Assembly: GCA_964640795.1 (NCBI GenBank)
Contig: CAZXIN010000005.1
Span: 62,001 to 126,000, forward strand
DNA: 64,000 nt
Source of the DNA: M269 sp964640795
Lineage (GTDB): Bacteria; Pseudomonadota; Gammaproteobacteria; Enterobacterales; Alteromonadaceae
Direction of reading: 5' to 3'
Under the pieces are notes generated by a model. The model saw only the letters and a list, made by a program, of their open reading frames with translations, had not been told where the DNA came from and did no database searches. Of this stretch, positions 36,140 through 45,469 are shown piece after piece (the first letter of the stretch is position 1; each line of letters starts with the position of its first letter). Both the position numbers and the translations under genes were made by a program.

Positions 36140-38257
36140 CTAGCGACTAGTTCTAGTGACATCATTAATTGAGCGGGCATATTGATTACGCTCAATCACA
36201 AAGTGTCGAATATCTTCCACGTCAGACGTCGATAGCTCTTTGCTAAAACCAACCATTCCCCTAGACTCCAACGCTCCATCATAAACTATACCTTTCCATG
36301 CAAGATCACTGGATGCTAGTGGTGAATACCTTAAGTCAGGCGTCACACCACCACCGACAGCACCCGTTCCATGACAGGAAGCACAATAAGACTCGAACAC
36401 TTTATGCCCACGTTCGACCCTTTTTTTATCTATCTCTAGGTTTGTGTAATCTGGAAGGTTTCTCGGTTTATCCAATATTTTAGGTAGAGACGCCTGACCG
36501 CCGAGTTTAAATGTCAGTAGTCGACTACGATTCACTGGATCAGGATCAGAGTCCAATGCTAAAGGCCCTGTCAGCAAAGGAAATATTCCCCCCCAACCTG
36601 CAGACACAGTGACGTATTGCTCACCATCGATTGCATAAGTGATAGGTCCTGCGACAATACCTGTTTGAGCAGGGAACTCCCATAACTTTTCGCCCGTTCG
36701 AGCCTGGTAAGCGTTAAAGAAGCCAGTTGCGCTGCCTTGGAATACTAAATCTCCTGCAGTAGACAACACACCACCATTCCACATACCGGGATATTGCACA
36801 CGCCACACTTCTTTTTGTTGAACAGGATCCCAAGCCGCTAAATGCCCTTTCGTTGCATCTTTAATCGATTGCACTATCGCGGGATCATCCGGAAAACCAG
36901 CAACACTAAGATCAACGCCCAAATTCACAGCCAGTTGTTTCGCTGAAAAATCGTTATCCGTAGCGTATGGGAAAGCAAGCTCTTGTGCCGGGAAATAGAC
37001 GAGACCGGTATCGGGATTAAACGACATTGGGTGCCAATTATGTCCACCAGCCCAAGCAGGGGTTACTAAAGACGGTTCATCTGACAACCAATACTTTGCT
37101 TCATCATTGATAATGGGTCGTCCTTCATCATCAATACCACTCGCCCAATTGACAGGGACATAATTCTCAGCCGATATGAACTCGCCTGTTTGCCTATCTA
37201 AAACATAGAAAAACCCGTTCTTCGGTGCCTGCATAATAACTTTTCTTTCTTTACCCTCAATGGTCAGTTCCGCCAAAATCATATGCTGTGTAGCGGTATA
37301 GTCCCAACCATCCATCGGTGTTGTTTGATAGTGCCAAACATATGCACCGGTATCGGCATTGAGGGCAACAATAGACGACACAAACAAGTTGTCACCTTCG
37401 CTGTCTGTGCGTAGTTTAGGATTCCAAGGACTCGAGTTACCAACGCCGATATACAATAAATTCAGTGCTTCATCGTAGGCCATCGAATCCCAGACAGTGC
37501 CTCCGCCGCCTAGCTTCCAGAATTCGCCATTCCAAGTCTTGATGGTCTCGTCGTGAATGGGATTGTCTTGTGGTTTATCTGGGTGACCAGGGACAGTATA
37601 AAATCGCCAAACTTGCTCGCCAGTGTTTTCATCATAAGCGGAAACATATCCCCTAACGCCAAATTCAGCACCACCATTTCCGATAAGGACTTTCCCATTC
37701 ACAATACGTGGAGCCCCAGTAATGGTGTAGCTTTGAGTCGTATCAGTTGTTTGGACTGACCAAACCTCTTTACCCGTTTTAGTATCCAGTGCAATCAGTC
37801 GCCCATCGTAAGCGCCGATAAACACCTTACCATTGGAGTATGCCAGCCCTCTATTAACTGGACCGCAGCATCCTTTTATGGCAAACGCTTTGTCGACTTT
37901 TGGATCAAAATGCCACAGCTTTTCTCCAGTAACTGGGTTAAGTGCAAAAACATGACTCCACGCTGCCGTTGTATACATCACACCATCGACAACAAGTGGT
38001 GTTGCTTCTTGTCCCCGACCTTCTGGCAAGTCAAAATACCAACTCAACGATAAGTTCTTAACGTTTTTGTCATTGATATTCGTCAATCGACTAAACCGCT
38101 TTTCATCGGCACCTTTACCTGTTTTCCTCCATTCACCTTCACTGGACGAATCTGTTTGTTCAACAAGTGATTGATTTGCTACTTGTTCTTCGGCATTTCC
38201 GCAAGCACCTAAAATAGTAACTACTATCGTCATTGTAAAAAAACGAAGCACGTTCAT
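36140..38257 (-). CDS. Quinohemoprotein alcohol dehydrogenase (PQQ plus cytochrome c), lipoprotein
   Basis: About 705 residues from the ATG at 38257, which has GAGG six bases upstream; the longer frame to 38347 adds an implausible leader and runs into a hairpin. The N-terminus is a lipoprotein signal ending in ILGAC. The eight-bladed PQQ propeller has the vicinal-cysteine motif GCCGPVNRG and many GxxxWxF/Y blade motifs. The C-terminal cytochrome c domain binds heme through CASCHGTG. It should oxidise an alcohol in the periplasm and pass electrons to the respiratory chain. With an aromatic island around it, 2-phenylethanol or a benzylic alcohol is a plausible substrate. It is co-directional with and downstream of the TonB receptor gene. 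Confidence 0.9.
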   Translation of the reverse strand: MNVLRFFTMTIVVTILGACGNAEEQVANQSLVEQTDSSSEGEWRKTGKGADEKRFSRLTNINDKNVKNLSLSWYFDLPEGRGQEATPLVVDGVMYTTAAWSHVFALNPVTGEKLWHFDPKVDKAFAIKGCCGPVNRGLAYSNGKVFIGAYDGRLIALDTKTGKEVWSVQTTDTTQSYTITGAPRIVNGKVLIGNGGAEFGVRGYVSAYDENTGEQVWRFYTVPGHPDKPQDNPIHDETIKTWNGEFWKLGGGGTVWDSMAYDEALNLLYIGVGNSSPWNPKLRTDSEGDNLFVSSIVALNADTGAYVWHYQTTPMDGWDYTATQHMILAELTIEGKERKVIMQAPKNGFFYVLDRQTGEFISAENYVPVNWASGIDDEGRPIINDEAKYWLSDEPSLVTPAWAGGHNWHPMSFNPDTGLVYFPAQELAFPYATDNDFSAKQLAVNLGVDLSVAGFPDDPAIVQSIKDATKGHLAAWDPVQQKEVWRVQYPGMWNGGVLSTAGDLVFQGSATGFFNAYQARTGEKLWEFPAQTGIVAGPITYAIDGEQYVTVSAGWGGIFPLLTGPLALDSDPDPVNRSRLLTFKLGGQASLPKILDKPRNLPDYTNLEIDKKRVERGHKVFESYCASCHGTGAVGGGVTPDLRYSPLASSDLAWKGIVYDGALESRGMVGFSKELSTSDVEDIRHFVIERNQYARSINDVTRTSR

Positions 38258-38314
38258 AACCAACCTCATGTCAATCGTATAACTCATGTTAAAAATAAAT
38301 ATCATCCTAAACTG

Positions 38315-38343
38315 GAGACTGCTGCCTATAACGCAGCAGTCTC
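38315..38343 (-). terminator. Intercistronic hairpin between receptor and dehydrogenase genes
   Basis: A perfect 11-base stem (38315-38325 with 38333-38343, seven-base loop) lies eight bases after the receptor stop codon. There is no T-run on the minus strand, so it is better read as an attenuator or an RNA stabiliser separating the receptor and dehydrogenase messages than as a full terminator. Confidence 0.55.
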
Positions 38344-38350
38344 TCAACGA

Positions 38351-40672
38351 TTAGAATGCATATTGAACCGTTAAATAAAACTCTCTGCCTCGGTTAAAAC
38401 CACCTTCAACAAAGCCAACGCCAGGCTGACTAAAACCAGTAAAAATAAAGCGCTCGTCAGTTAAGTTGATAACACCACCTATCACAGACCAATCTGCATT
38501 AGGCGTTGTGTACGTTGCAGATAACCCAACTAAACCAAAAGACTCTTGAAATAACAACGGATCATTTTCAGCATCATTAAAGTGATCGTCTTTCCAAACA
38601 TAGTCAGCGTGCAGTCTTAGTTCACCGCCATTATTAAAATAAACAAAGTAATCACCAGCAACATTAAATGAGTTTTCCGGAATATTCGCAAACTCATTGT
38701 CTATCGTAATCGTCGCATTAGGATCTGTTATTTCAATAAACTCAGCATCGATATAGGAATAACCCGCATTAATCTGAAAATCATCAGTAAGGAAAGCCGT
38801 CAATTCAACTTCAAATCCGTTGATTTCAGATTCACCCGCATTAACCGTAATGGGCGTAACACCCTCTTGGTTAGTCACTTGTAAATTAGTGTAGTCTGTC
38901 GAGAACAAGGCGGCATTAATTCTGACACTTGAGAAGTCTATTTTTGCCCCTACTTCAACGGTTTCTGCTTCTTCTGGTTCAAATGAGCGTACACCTTGCT
39001 GCGGATCAACAGTCCTACCTGTAAACCCACCAGACTTGAAGCCCTGTGAGAATGAAGCATAAGTGAAGAGTTGTTTGTTCCAACGATAGTCAACACTTAA
39101 ACGCGGCGAAAAGTCAGTAAAGTCAGCGGAGTCTTCATCAATCAGTAATATTTGTGGATTAACCCCTAGAGTGACGTGAGTCGGACGATATTCCTTTTCG
39201 TCTTCCGTATAACGAGCACCTAACGTAGCACTTAACTTATCCGTTATGTCATAGGTGCCCTGTGCAAAAATAGCAACAGAGGTATTTCGAACATCATTAA
39301 GTTCATCCAAAAACAGGTTTATTACTGTTCCCGGGGCACCACCAACCGTTAAATCAACCTCCAAACCTAAGGGGACTTGGACACGATCTTCACCGTCTTC
39401 AAGGAAATAGTAAACACCGCCCAACCATTTTAAACGATCATCAAAAGCCAAACCGGTAAGCTGAAACTCTTGAGAGAACTGATTGTGTTCATACTGATTA
39501 CGCGTTTGGTCAATAATCAGTGGTGTTGCATCACCATCACGAGAGAAGTCCGCATCAAGTGCGCGATAGGCCGTAATGGATTTAACATCAACATTTCCAA
39601 TGCTCCATTGCAATATGGCAGATATACCGAAGAGGTCATAATCAGAATCACCATTTGCCGCGCTAAAGGTCGTATCCGGATCGCCCGTAATAAAACGTTC
39701 ATCAAATGCCGGTCGGCCGGCAGGAACAGCTAAAGCATTATGAGCATCCCCTAAGGTCGCTCCAGTACCAAAATTTGATGTGAAACCTAACAATGTTTGT
39801 GCAGGTGCAGTTTCTCTCGCGACAGAGCCGTCTATAGCAATGCGAGCATCGAAATTGTCACCATCATAAAACAACTTCAAGCGGCCAGACTGCAAATTCT
39901 CTTCACCAAGGGGATCGCCATTACTAAAGAGTGCATCGCCTCCACCATCAAAAGCGCCTGGTATTTGTGGTACATCAATAAGCGTAACACCAGGAGGCGG
40001 AGCAAGTCGTTCTACATAACCATCTTGTGTTTTTGAGGAGAAAGTGAATGAACTAAACCAACGATCAGACAAGGGCACTTCTATCTTGCCTCGAACGTCG
40101 AAACGATTGTCAGTTCCTCCAGTAATTGATGCAAAACCGGCTAATTGATCGCCTGGGTCTTTGGAAATAATACTGACAGCCCCACCTATTGTGTTTCTGC
40201 CAAACAATGTTCCTTGAGGACCTTTTAATATCTCGACCCGTTCAATATCAAGTAGATCAACAAGTCCACCAACAGAACGACCTACATAGACATCATCGAT
40301 ATATAAACCTACGCCGGGATCATTAGTTAATAGAAAATCTGTTGTACCAATACCTCTAATGAAGGTATTGATAGCCGCAGAGCTGCCACTGATAGGTGCA
40401 GCAGCATCGATTTCCAATCCTGGTGTAAAGTTGCCGATTTCAGAAATATTAGTAATCCCTCTGGCGGTTAATCCTGCTTCTGTAAACGCAGAGACTGCGA
40501 TTGGTACATCTTGTATGCTTTCAGACACTTTTCTTGAGGTTACTTGAATCGTTTCGATTTTGCTCTCTTCTGTTTCATCTGCAGAGTCAGATTCAACCTG
40601 AGCATACGTATAAGAATTCCCTCCCCAATAAAGTAAGGATGTTACAACCATAGCCATCTTTGTCTTCTTCAT
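38351..40672 (-). CDS. TonB-dependent outer-membrane receptor (2)
   Basis: About 773 residues from the ATG at 40672 (GAGAGAAG upstream); the frame continues 16 codons further without support. It has a signal peptide (cut near TYAQ), a TonB-box region (IETIQVTSRK), a plug with ILKGPQGTLFGRNTIGGAVSI and a C-terminal barrel ending in TVQYAF. It shares long segments with the receptor at 32478 (for example GLYIDDVYVGRSVGG against a similar GTYVDGIYVSRSIGG). It is first in a unit with the quinohemoprotein dehydrogenase and so probably imports its alcohol substrate or a precursor. Confidence 0.92.
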   Translation of the reverse strand: MKKTKMAMVVTSLLYWGGNSYTYAQVESDSADETEESKIETIQVTSRKVSESIQDVPIAVSAFTEAGLTARGITNISEIGNFTPGLEIDAAAPISGSSAAINTFIRGIGTTDFLLTNDPGVGLYIDDVYVGRSVGGLVDLLDIERVEILKGPQGTLFGRNTIGGAVSIISKDPGDQLAGFASITGGTDNRFDVRGKIEVPLSDRWFSSFTFSSKTQDGYVERLAPPPGVTLIDVPQIPGAFDGGGDALFSNGDPLGEENLQSGRLKLFYDGDNFDARIAIDGSVARETAPAQTLLGFTSNFGTGATLGDAHNALAVPAGRPAFDERFITGDPDTTFSAANGDSDYDLFGISAILQWSIGNVDVKSITAYRALDADFSRDGDATPLIIDQTRNQYEHNQFSQEFQLTGLAFDDRLKWLGGVYYFLEDGEDRVQVPLGLEVDLTVGGAPGTVINLFLDELNDVRNTSVAIFAQGTYDITDKLSATLGARYTEDEKEYRPTHVTLGVNPQILLIDEDSADFTDFSPRLSVDYRWNKQLFTYASFSQGFKSGGFTGRTVDPQQGVRSFEPEEAETVEVGAKIDFSSVRINAALFSTDYTNLQVTNQEGVTPITVNAGESEINGFEVELTAFLTDDFQINAGYSYIDAEFIEITDPNATITIDNEFANIPENSFNVAGDYFVYFNNGGELRLHADYVWKDDHFNDAENDPLLFQESFGLVGLSATYTTPNADWSVIGGVINLTDERFIFTGFSQPGVGFVEGGFNRGREFYLTVQYAF

Positions 40673-40870
40673 TTCACTTCTCTCATTTTTAAAATCATTA
40701 TTAAAAGCAAATGCCATCAAAAATTAAAAATACACACAAAATGAAAACAAGCTAAAAAGCAGAGTATCACTTCACAAAAACAACACAAAAACACAAATCG
40801 TTGTTTTTTATGCATTTAAAAATAAAAAGGCAGAGAAAAAACATTATCCCCTTTCTCAAGCCAAACCTTA

Positions 40871-40909
40871 TGTTACACAATATTGATTAAATGTAAATAT
40901 AATGTATCA
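40871..40909. promoter_or_regulatory. PaaX-type operator upstream of the MFS gene
   Basis: TGTTAC (40871-40876) and GTATCA (40904-40909) are inverted halves with one mismatch and 27 bases between them, the same spacing as the site before paaA. It lies 40-78 bases before the MFS start codon. It suggests that this transporter, 12 kb from paaK, belongs to the PaaX regulon. Confidence 0.65.
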
Positions 40910-40948
40910 TATTAAATCTCATGAGAAACCAAACATTGAGTCACAATA

Positions 40949-42262
40949 ATGAGCACAGGTATCCACCAGGAAACTGAAATATTCACAAGCGGTAAATTTT
41001 ATAAACTGCAAGGTGGTGTCGTACTGATATCGTTGTTATTAAATATGTTGGATGGCTTCGATATAACAGCGATGGCTTTCACAGCACATAGTGTTGGTCA
41101 GTCTCTTGGTCTTAACCCAAAACAGTTAGGTGCTATATTCAGCATCACATTGGCGGGCATGATGCTAGGTGCTATGTTTCTCGCACCTCTTTCTGATATC
41201 TATGGAAGACGAAGGCTGCTTGTTACCTGTGTCACATTGATTAGCCTAAGTATGCTAGGCACTGGCTATTCAACCAACCTATGGTAGCTTCTTGTTTTCC
41301 GTTTACTTTTAGGGTTAGGTGTTGGCGGGATGTTGGCCTGCCTAACGGCACTAACATCGGAATATACGCCTATTAGATACCGTAGTTTAAGCATTGCTAT
41401 TGTCACCTCAGGGTACCCTATGGGGGCCACTTTGGGTGGCTATTTTGCAGCCCCGTTATTACCTATTTATGGGTGGGAAAGCCTGTTCATTACAGGGGGT
41501 TTAATAACATTCTGCATGCTGGTACCCATTTATTTCTTTATGCCAGAGTCAATTCAGTTTCTTATGACTAATAAGCAACCGAACAGCCTTAATAAGGTTA
41601 ACAAGCTGTTATTGAAATTCGACAAAGAGCCACTGATAGCACTTCCAGATAGTCCGGTAGAAACCAACAAAGACACGCCCCTTAAATCAACTGTAGGACA
41701 ATTACTCAATGATCATTACCGTTCTCGAACATTAGGTCTTTGGTTAACATTCTTCTTCTGCTTTGTGTGTCTTTACTTCTTGATCAGCTGGATCCCTAAA
41801 TTGGTGATTAACTCAGGCCTAAGTGAGTCCGAAGGTGTTTATGCTTCTGCCGCTCTAAATGGCGGCGGTGTTATAGGGGTTCTGCTACTCGGGTGGCTTG
41901 CATCAAAATTTACCTTGTCTCACCTCATTGGAACTTTCCTTTCACTTGCCGCTATCGCCATGATTGTTCTGGCAGTGTTTATTTCGTCTTTGCCTCTTCT
42001 CATGGCATTGGCTGTCATAGGATTCTTAATACAAGGGGGATTTGTTGGGTTATATTCTGCCGCAGCTAAAATTTACCCAACGCATATCCGCAGTACAGGG
42101 GTTGGTTGGGCAATTGGCTTAGGTCGACTAGGTGCCGTCGTTGGACCTTATGTGGGAGGTGTTTTAATTGCAAAAGGGTTTTCTTTGGAAGCGAACTTTT
42201 CGATATTTGCCATACCTCTGATCATTTCAGGGTTTCTGGCATACAGGCTTAATACAAAATAA
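40949..42262 (+). pseudogene. MFS aromatic-acid:H+ symporter interrupted by an in-frame amber codon
   Basis: Reading straight through gives 437 codons of a normal 12-TM major-facilitator protein of the aromatic acid:H+ symporter group (PcaK/MhpT-like). It has MLDGFDITAMAF in TM1 and the loop motif DIYGRRRLL. At 41285-41287 a TAG replaces what is probably CAG (Gln) in TNLW-stop-LLVFRLLLGLG. The frame is the same on both sides, so a single C-to-T change explains it. The downstream part has an internal ATG at 41330 but would lack the first three to four helices. It may be a fresh pseudogene, a suppressed amber codon or a sequencing error. A PaaX-type operator precedes it. Confidence 0.85.
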
Positions 42263-42334
42263 AACAGCACGTGACAAGTATGACTTATCGCGAATTCAGA
42301 TGACTTAATGCATGACTCACTGCACTCTATCATC

Positions 42335-42368
42335 AATGAAAAAGGCTGGAAACCCAGCCTTTTTCATT
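42335..42368. terminator. Bidirectional terminator between MFS and aldehyde dehydrogenase genes
   Basis: A perfect 15-base inverted repeat (42335-42349 with 42354-42368, four-base loop) carries a GC-rich core GGCTGG and A/T runs on both sides, so it can stop transcription from both convergent genes. Confidence 0.88.
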
Positions 42369-42382
42369 CGAGTTCTATCAGC

Positions 42383-43786
42383 TTAACCGCCCAAAGCAGC
42401 TGAATGAATAACGAGCATCTTCTCGATTTGCATGTCTTCAATAGTATGGGGCAGGCCACCCACACCGAGCCCAGCTTCTTTTAGACCGGCAAATGGCATT
42501 CCATCGACTCTAAAGGCTGTATGATCATTCAACATAACCGCTGAGGCATCGAGTTGACGATAAGCTGTCATTGCTGTTTCTATATTTTGTGTAAATACAG
42601 CCGCTTGGAACGCAACATCTAAGCTATTCGCTGCTTCAAATGCTTCATCCATATCATCAAAGGAATATAAACAGACTACAGGCCCAAAAACTTCACTCTT
42701 AGAGACCTGAGCCTCTGCTGGCGGATTAACTAAAACCGTTGGGGCATAGCAATTATTACCCAAACGCTCTGCACCACATAAAACTTCTGTGCCCATAGAC
42801 TTGGCTTCTTCAACCCACTCAGCAACACGGTTGAATTCAGACGTACTAATAATAGGACCAACTTGCGTATCAGCGTTAGCAGGGTCACCAACCACGAGCT
42901 GCTTTGCCTGTTCAGCTAACTGCGCACCGAGCTCACTAATAATGCTCTTATGCACATAAATACGCTGAACAGAGACGCATACTTGCCCCGCATGATAGAA
43001 ACCACCTTTACATAAGGCACTAACTGCCTGCGGTATATCAGCGTCAGCTGCCACAACAACAGGCGCGACACCACCATGTTCAAGTGCACAACGCGTACCC
43101 GGTGATAACTTGCTGCGTAATGACCAACCGACTTGTGCACTGCCGATAAAACTAAAAAAGCTGACACGTTCATCAATAACCATTTTCTCTGATAGAGAAC
43201 GATCTGCAGGAACCACAAACTGACACCACTCTTCAGGTAAGCCCGCTTCGTGTAAAATGTTAACGAAAGACAAACATGACATAGGCGTATCGCTAGACGG
43301 CTTGACCAAAACCGGACAACCAGCAGCGACAGCAGCTCCTACTTGATGAACAATAAGATTAAAAGGATGGTTAAAGGCACTAACAGCAACAACGACACCA
43401 ATAGGCTCTTTTTGAGTAAATGCTGCGCGATTTTGACTACTCGCAGTCCCCCCCATCGGAATCACTGTACCCGCGTCGGCCCGAATATGCTCAATAGCAA
43501 TACGAACTCCATCTATCGCACGATTGATTTCGACGATAGAGTCCATCAGCGGCTTCCCTCCCTCTTTTGCAGAAGCGAGTGCAAGCTCATCTTTGCGAGC
43601 GCTAATAATCTCAGCAGCTTTTTCTAAAATGTCTACACGCCGGTGCAACGGCAACCAACCAGAGCGTTGACGAAATAACGCATAAGCACTGCTTAAAGCA
43701 CTCTCTACTTGCTCTGCATTCGAGACAGGCACTTCGCCTAACTTTTCTTGGTTAAAAGGCGATAAAACGTCCCGGGTAGCTGCCAT
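42383..43786 (-). CDS. Aldehyde dehydrogenase family protein
   Basis: A 467-residue aldehyde dehydrogenase with VSAFNHPFNL (cofactor site), FIGSAQVG, ALEHGGVAP (Glu236) and FYHAGQVCVS (Cys270). The HPFNL and EHGG forms are closer to the lactaldehyde/phenylglyoxal-like and acyl-semialdehyde groups than to the enzyme at 29418. AGGAGA lies five bases before the ATG. It stands alone between a terminator and a 174-base gap. Oxidation of an aldehyde made by the quinohemoprotein alcohol dehydrogenase is a reasonable guess from context. Confidence 0.87.
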   Translation of the reverse strand: MAATRDVLSPFNQEKLGEVPVSNAEQVESALSSAYALFRQRSGWLPLHRRVDILEKAAEIISARKDELALASAKEGGKPLMDSIVEINRAIDGVRIAIEHIRADAGTVIPMGGTASSQNRAAFTQKEPIGVVVAVSAFNHPFNLIVHQVGAAVAAGCPVLVKPSSDTPMSCLSFVNILHEAGLPEEWCQFVVPADRSLSEKMVIDERVSFFSFIGSAQVGWSLRSKLSPGTRCALEHGGVAPVVVAADADIPQAVSALCKGGFYHAGQVCVSVQRIYVHKSIISELGAQLAEQAKQLVVGDPANADTQVGPIISTSEFNRVAEWVEEAKSMGTEVLCGAERLGNNCYAPTVLVNPPAEAQVSKSEVFGPVVCLYSFDDMDEAFEAANSLDVAFQAAVFTQNIETAMTAYRQLDASAVMLNDHTAFRVDGMPFAGLKEAGLGVGGLPHTIEDMQIEKMLVIHSAALGG

Positions 43787-43960
43787 GTTAATCTCCTGTA
43801 ATTGTTCAGTCTTTGATGAAGCGATAGAGCACCATCACATGTTCGTGTTTCAGCAACAAACTTATTATTGAATGTGAGAAAGACCCCTATTAAGGCAGGC
43901 GTCTTTCATTACCCTATAATATAGCAACAAATAAAGAGACTTTTTAGCAAAGGTTTACCA

Positions 43961-44206
43961 CTAATGCCGTTCTACAAAATCGCCATGACTGACATCGTCT
44001 TTCGGAAAGGTGCTCAAGCCAAACAAGCTATATAAAGGGCATAAACCAACAACACAAGTCGCCCATAACAAAAGTGATATGCCTACCATAGCCATTGAAA
44101 CAGCAGGTAAAAATACCCCTTCTAGCGCCACCGCAAAAATAACCGTGGAAAGAATAGAACGGATCGCCGTATCTAAAACACCAACATTGTCTTTCGCTAA
44201 CCACAT
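43961..44206 (-). CDS. DUF2892 small inner-membrane protein
   Basis: An 81-residue protein with two hydrophobic segments (about 17-33 and 35-55). It has the DUF2892 ending CVVGLCPLYSLFGLSTF and the N-terminal DNVGVLDTAIR. Relatives occur alone or fused to rhodanese domains (YgaP-like); their function is not settled. GAGGTG five bases before the ATG supports the start. It has no obvious link to its neighbours. Confidence 0.82.
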   Translation of the reverse strand: MWLAKDNVGVLDTAIRSILSTVIFAVALEGVFLPAVSMAMVGISLLLWATCVVGLCPLYSLFGLSTFPKDDVSHGDFVERH

Positions 44207-44332
44207 AATATCACCTCATTGAGAGTTACTAACCTGTGATTAATATTACGAGTTCAGCAAAGTGGCATATTGATCCCAATCAAAAAATGACCGATAAGGC
44301 TCAGTTATTCGATTAAGAACAAAATCATTGAG

Positions 44333-45469
44333 CTAATTTGAGGGTATTTTGTCTATTTTCCGCTGTACATCAGAAATTTGTTGTTTCGCGATACCATCAA
44401 CTTCGTCACTACGAGGGCAATTATGATGATTTAATAAGGTTGTCACCCAAGCTTTTCCCTGCAACGCATTTGACTCTGATTCGCTAATAGACTCACCAAC
44501 ATCTACACTCAAAAGTGGTGCAAGTAAATTCCGAATCGTCTGTCTGACAAGGTCGTTGTCAATTTGATTGAATTTATCTATTAGTAAATCTTTTTGTATA
44601 TCACTAATATCATTACCTCGTTTAAACCGATTAACACTTTCAATCCAATCAAGCAGCGTCTCCAAATTTTGATTTTTGTGACGTCTTGTCAAACGTTCAA
44701 TACGCATGTAGAGGCGATCATATGATTTAGTATTATCGGCCATTGTAAATGCTGATAGCAGGCTCAGCCCAGCAACAACTTCTGAGTTACGGTCTGCTGC
44801 TTGGTATTGCAAATCTAAAGCACGTTGGTAATGTTTGGCAGCACTTTCATATGACTCCGTCTCCATGTCTAATGAGCCAAGGGCATTGTACATAATAGGC
44901 TTCCAATATTGTCTATCGGTTAGGTCTGCCAGTCTAGCTAGTTTGATGAAGATGGTTCTCGCCATATCAAATTTTTTCTCTGAAAAATAAGCATAGCCCA
45001 ATGTATATAATGCGTGAAACTCACTTTTTTGTACTTTTTCAACTAGGTACATACAAGCATAAGCTTGTTTTGCAATGTCATATGACGATATCCTCATGCC
45101 GAGATGGCCGGTGTATAACAACATTTGATTGACTGACAATGCATCATCTTCGTGTTTTTTTAACTTAACCAACTCGTCTAAAGCTCCCTCTACCAGCCTG
45201 TTATCGTTTTGGAGGAAACCAACACGGATAGCGGCTACCCACCACCTCTTTTGACTATCAAGGTTTAACGAATTCACTTCTTCTGCGTGCGATATGAGCA
45301 GGTTGTGAGCGTGTTTTGGATCGATATTCCTGTATTTCTCAATATCAGCTAAGGTATCCTCGTGCTGTTCTTTCTCTTGGTTAACCAATGGCTCTGAAGA
45401 AAGAAAGCTAGAATACACATACAAGAAAAGTGTTGTGCTCAGCAAGAGAGACTTTGAATGATTCATCAT
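44333..45469 (-). CDS. Secreted TPR-repeat protein of unknown function
   Basis: A 378-residue protein with a probable signal peptide (about 1-25). Helical TPR-like repeats follow (for example FHALYTLGYAYFSEKKFDMARTIF, seen as the pattern LGYAYFSEKKF then YNALGSLDMETESYESAAKHY). There is no catalytic domain. It resembles the sensor half of some TPR-containing GGDEF or histidine kinase proteins but lacks any output domain. No good ribosome-binding site precedes the tandem ATG ATG start. It lies next to the CRISPR array but no known Cas or CRISPR-ancillary family is recognisable. Confidence 0.7.
   Translation of the reverse strand: MMNHSKSLLLSTTLFLYVYSSFLSSEPLVNQEKEQHEDTLADIEKYRNIDPKHAHNLLISHAEEVNSLNLDSQKRWWVAAIRVGFLQNDNRLVEGALDELVKLKKHEDDALSVNQMLLYTGHLGMRISSYDIAKQAYACMYLVEKVQKSEFHALYTLGYAYFSEKKFDMARTIFIKLARLADLTDRQYWKPIMYNALGSLDMETESYESAAKHYQRALDLQYQAADRNSEVVAGLSLLSAFTMADNTKSYDRLYMRIERLTRRHKNQNLETLLDWIESVNRFKRGNDISDIQKDLLIDKFNQIDNDLVRQTIRNLLAPLLSVDVGESISESESNALQGKAWVTTLLNHHNCPRSDEVDGIAKQQISDVQRKIDKIPSN

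Noticed and set aside
38258..38347. Upstream extension of the quinohemoprotein dehydrogenase frame
   Set aside because: It runs into the intercistronic hairpin and lacks a ribosome-binding site, while the ATG at 38257 has GAGG six bases before it and a good lipobox.
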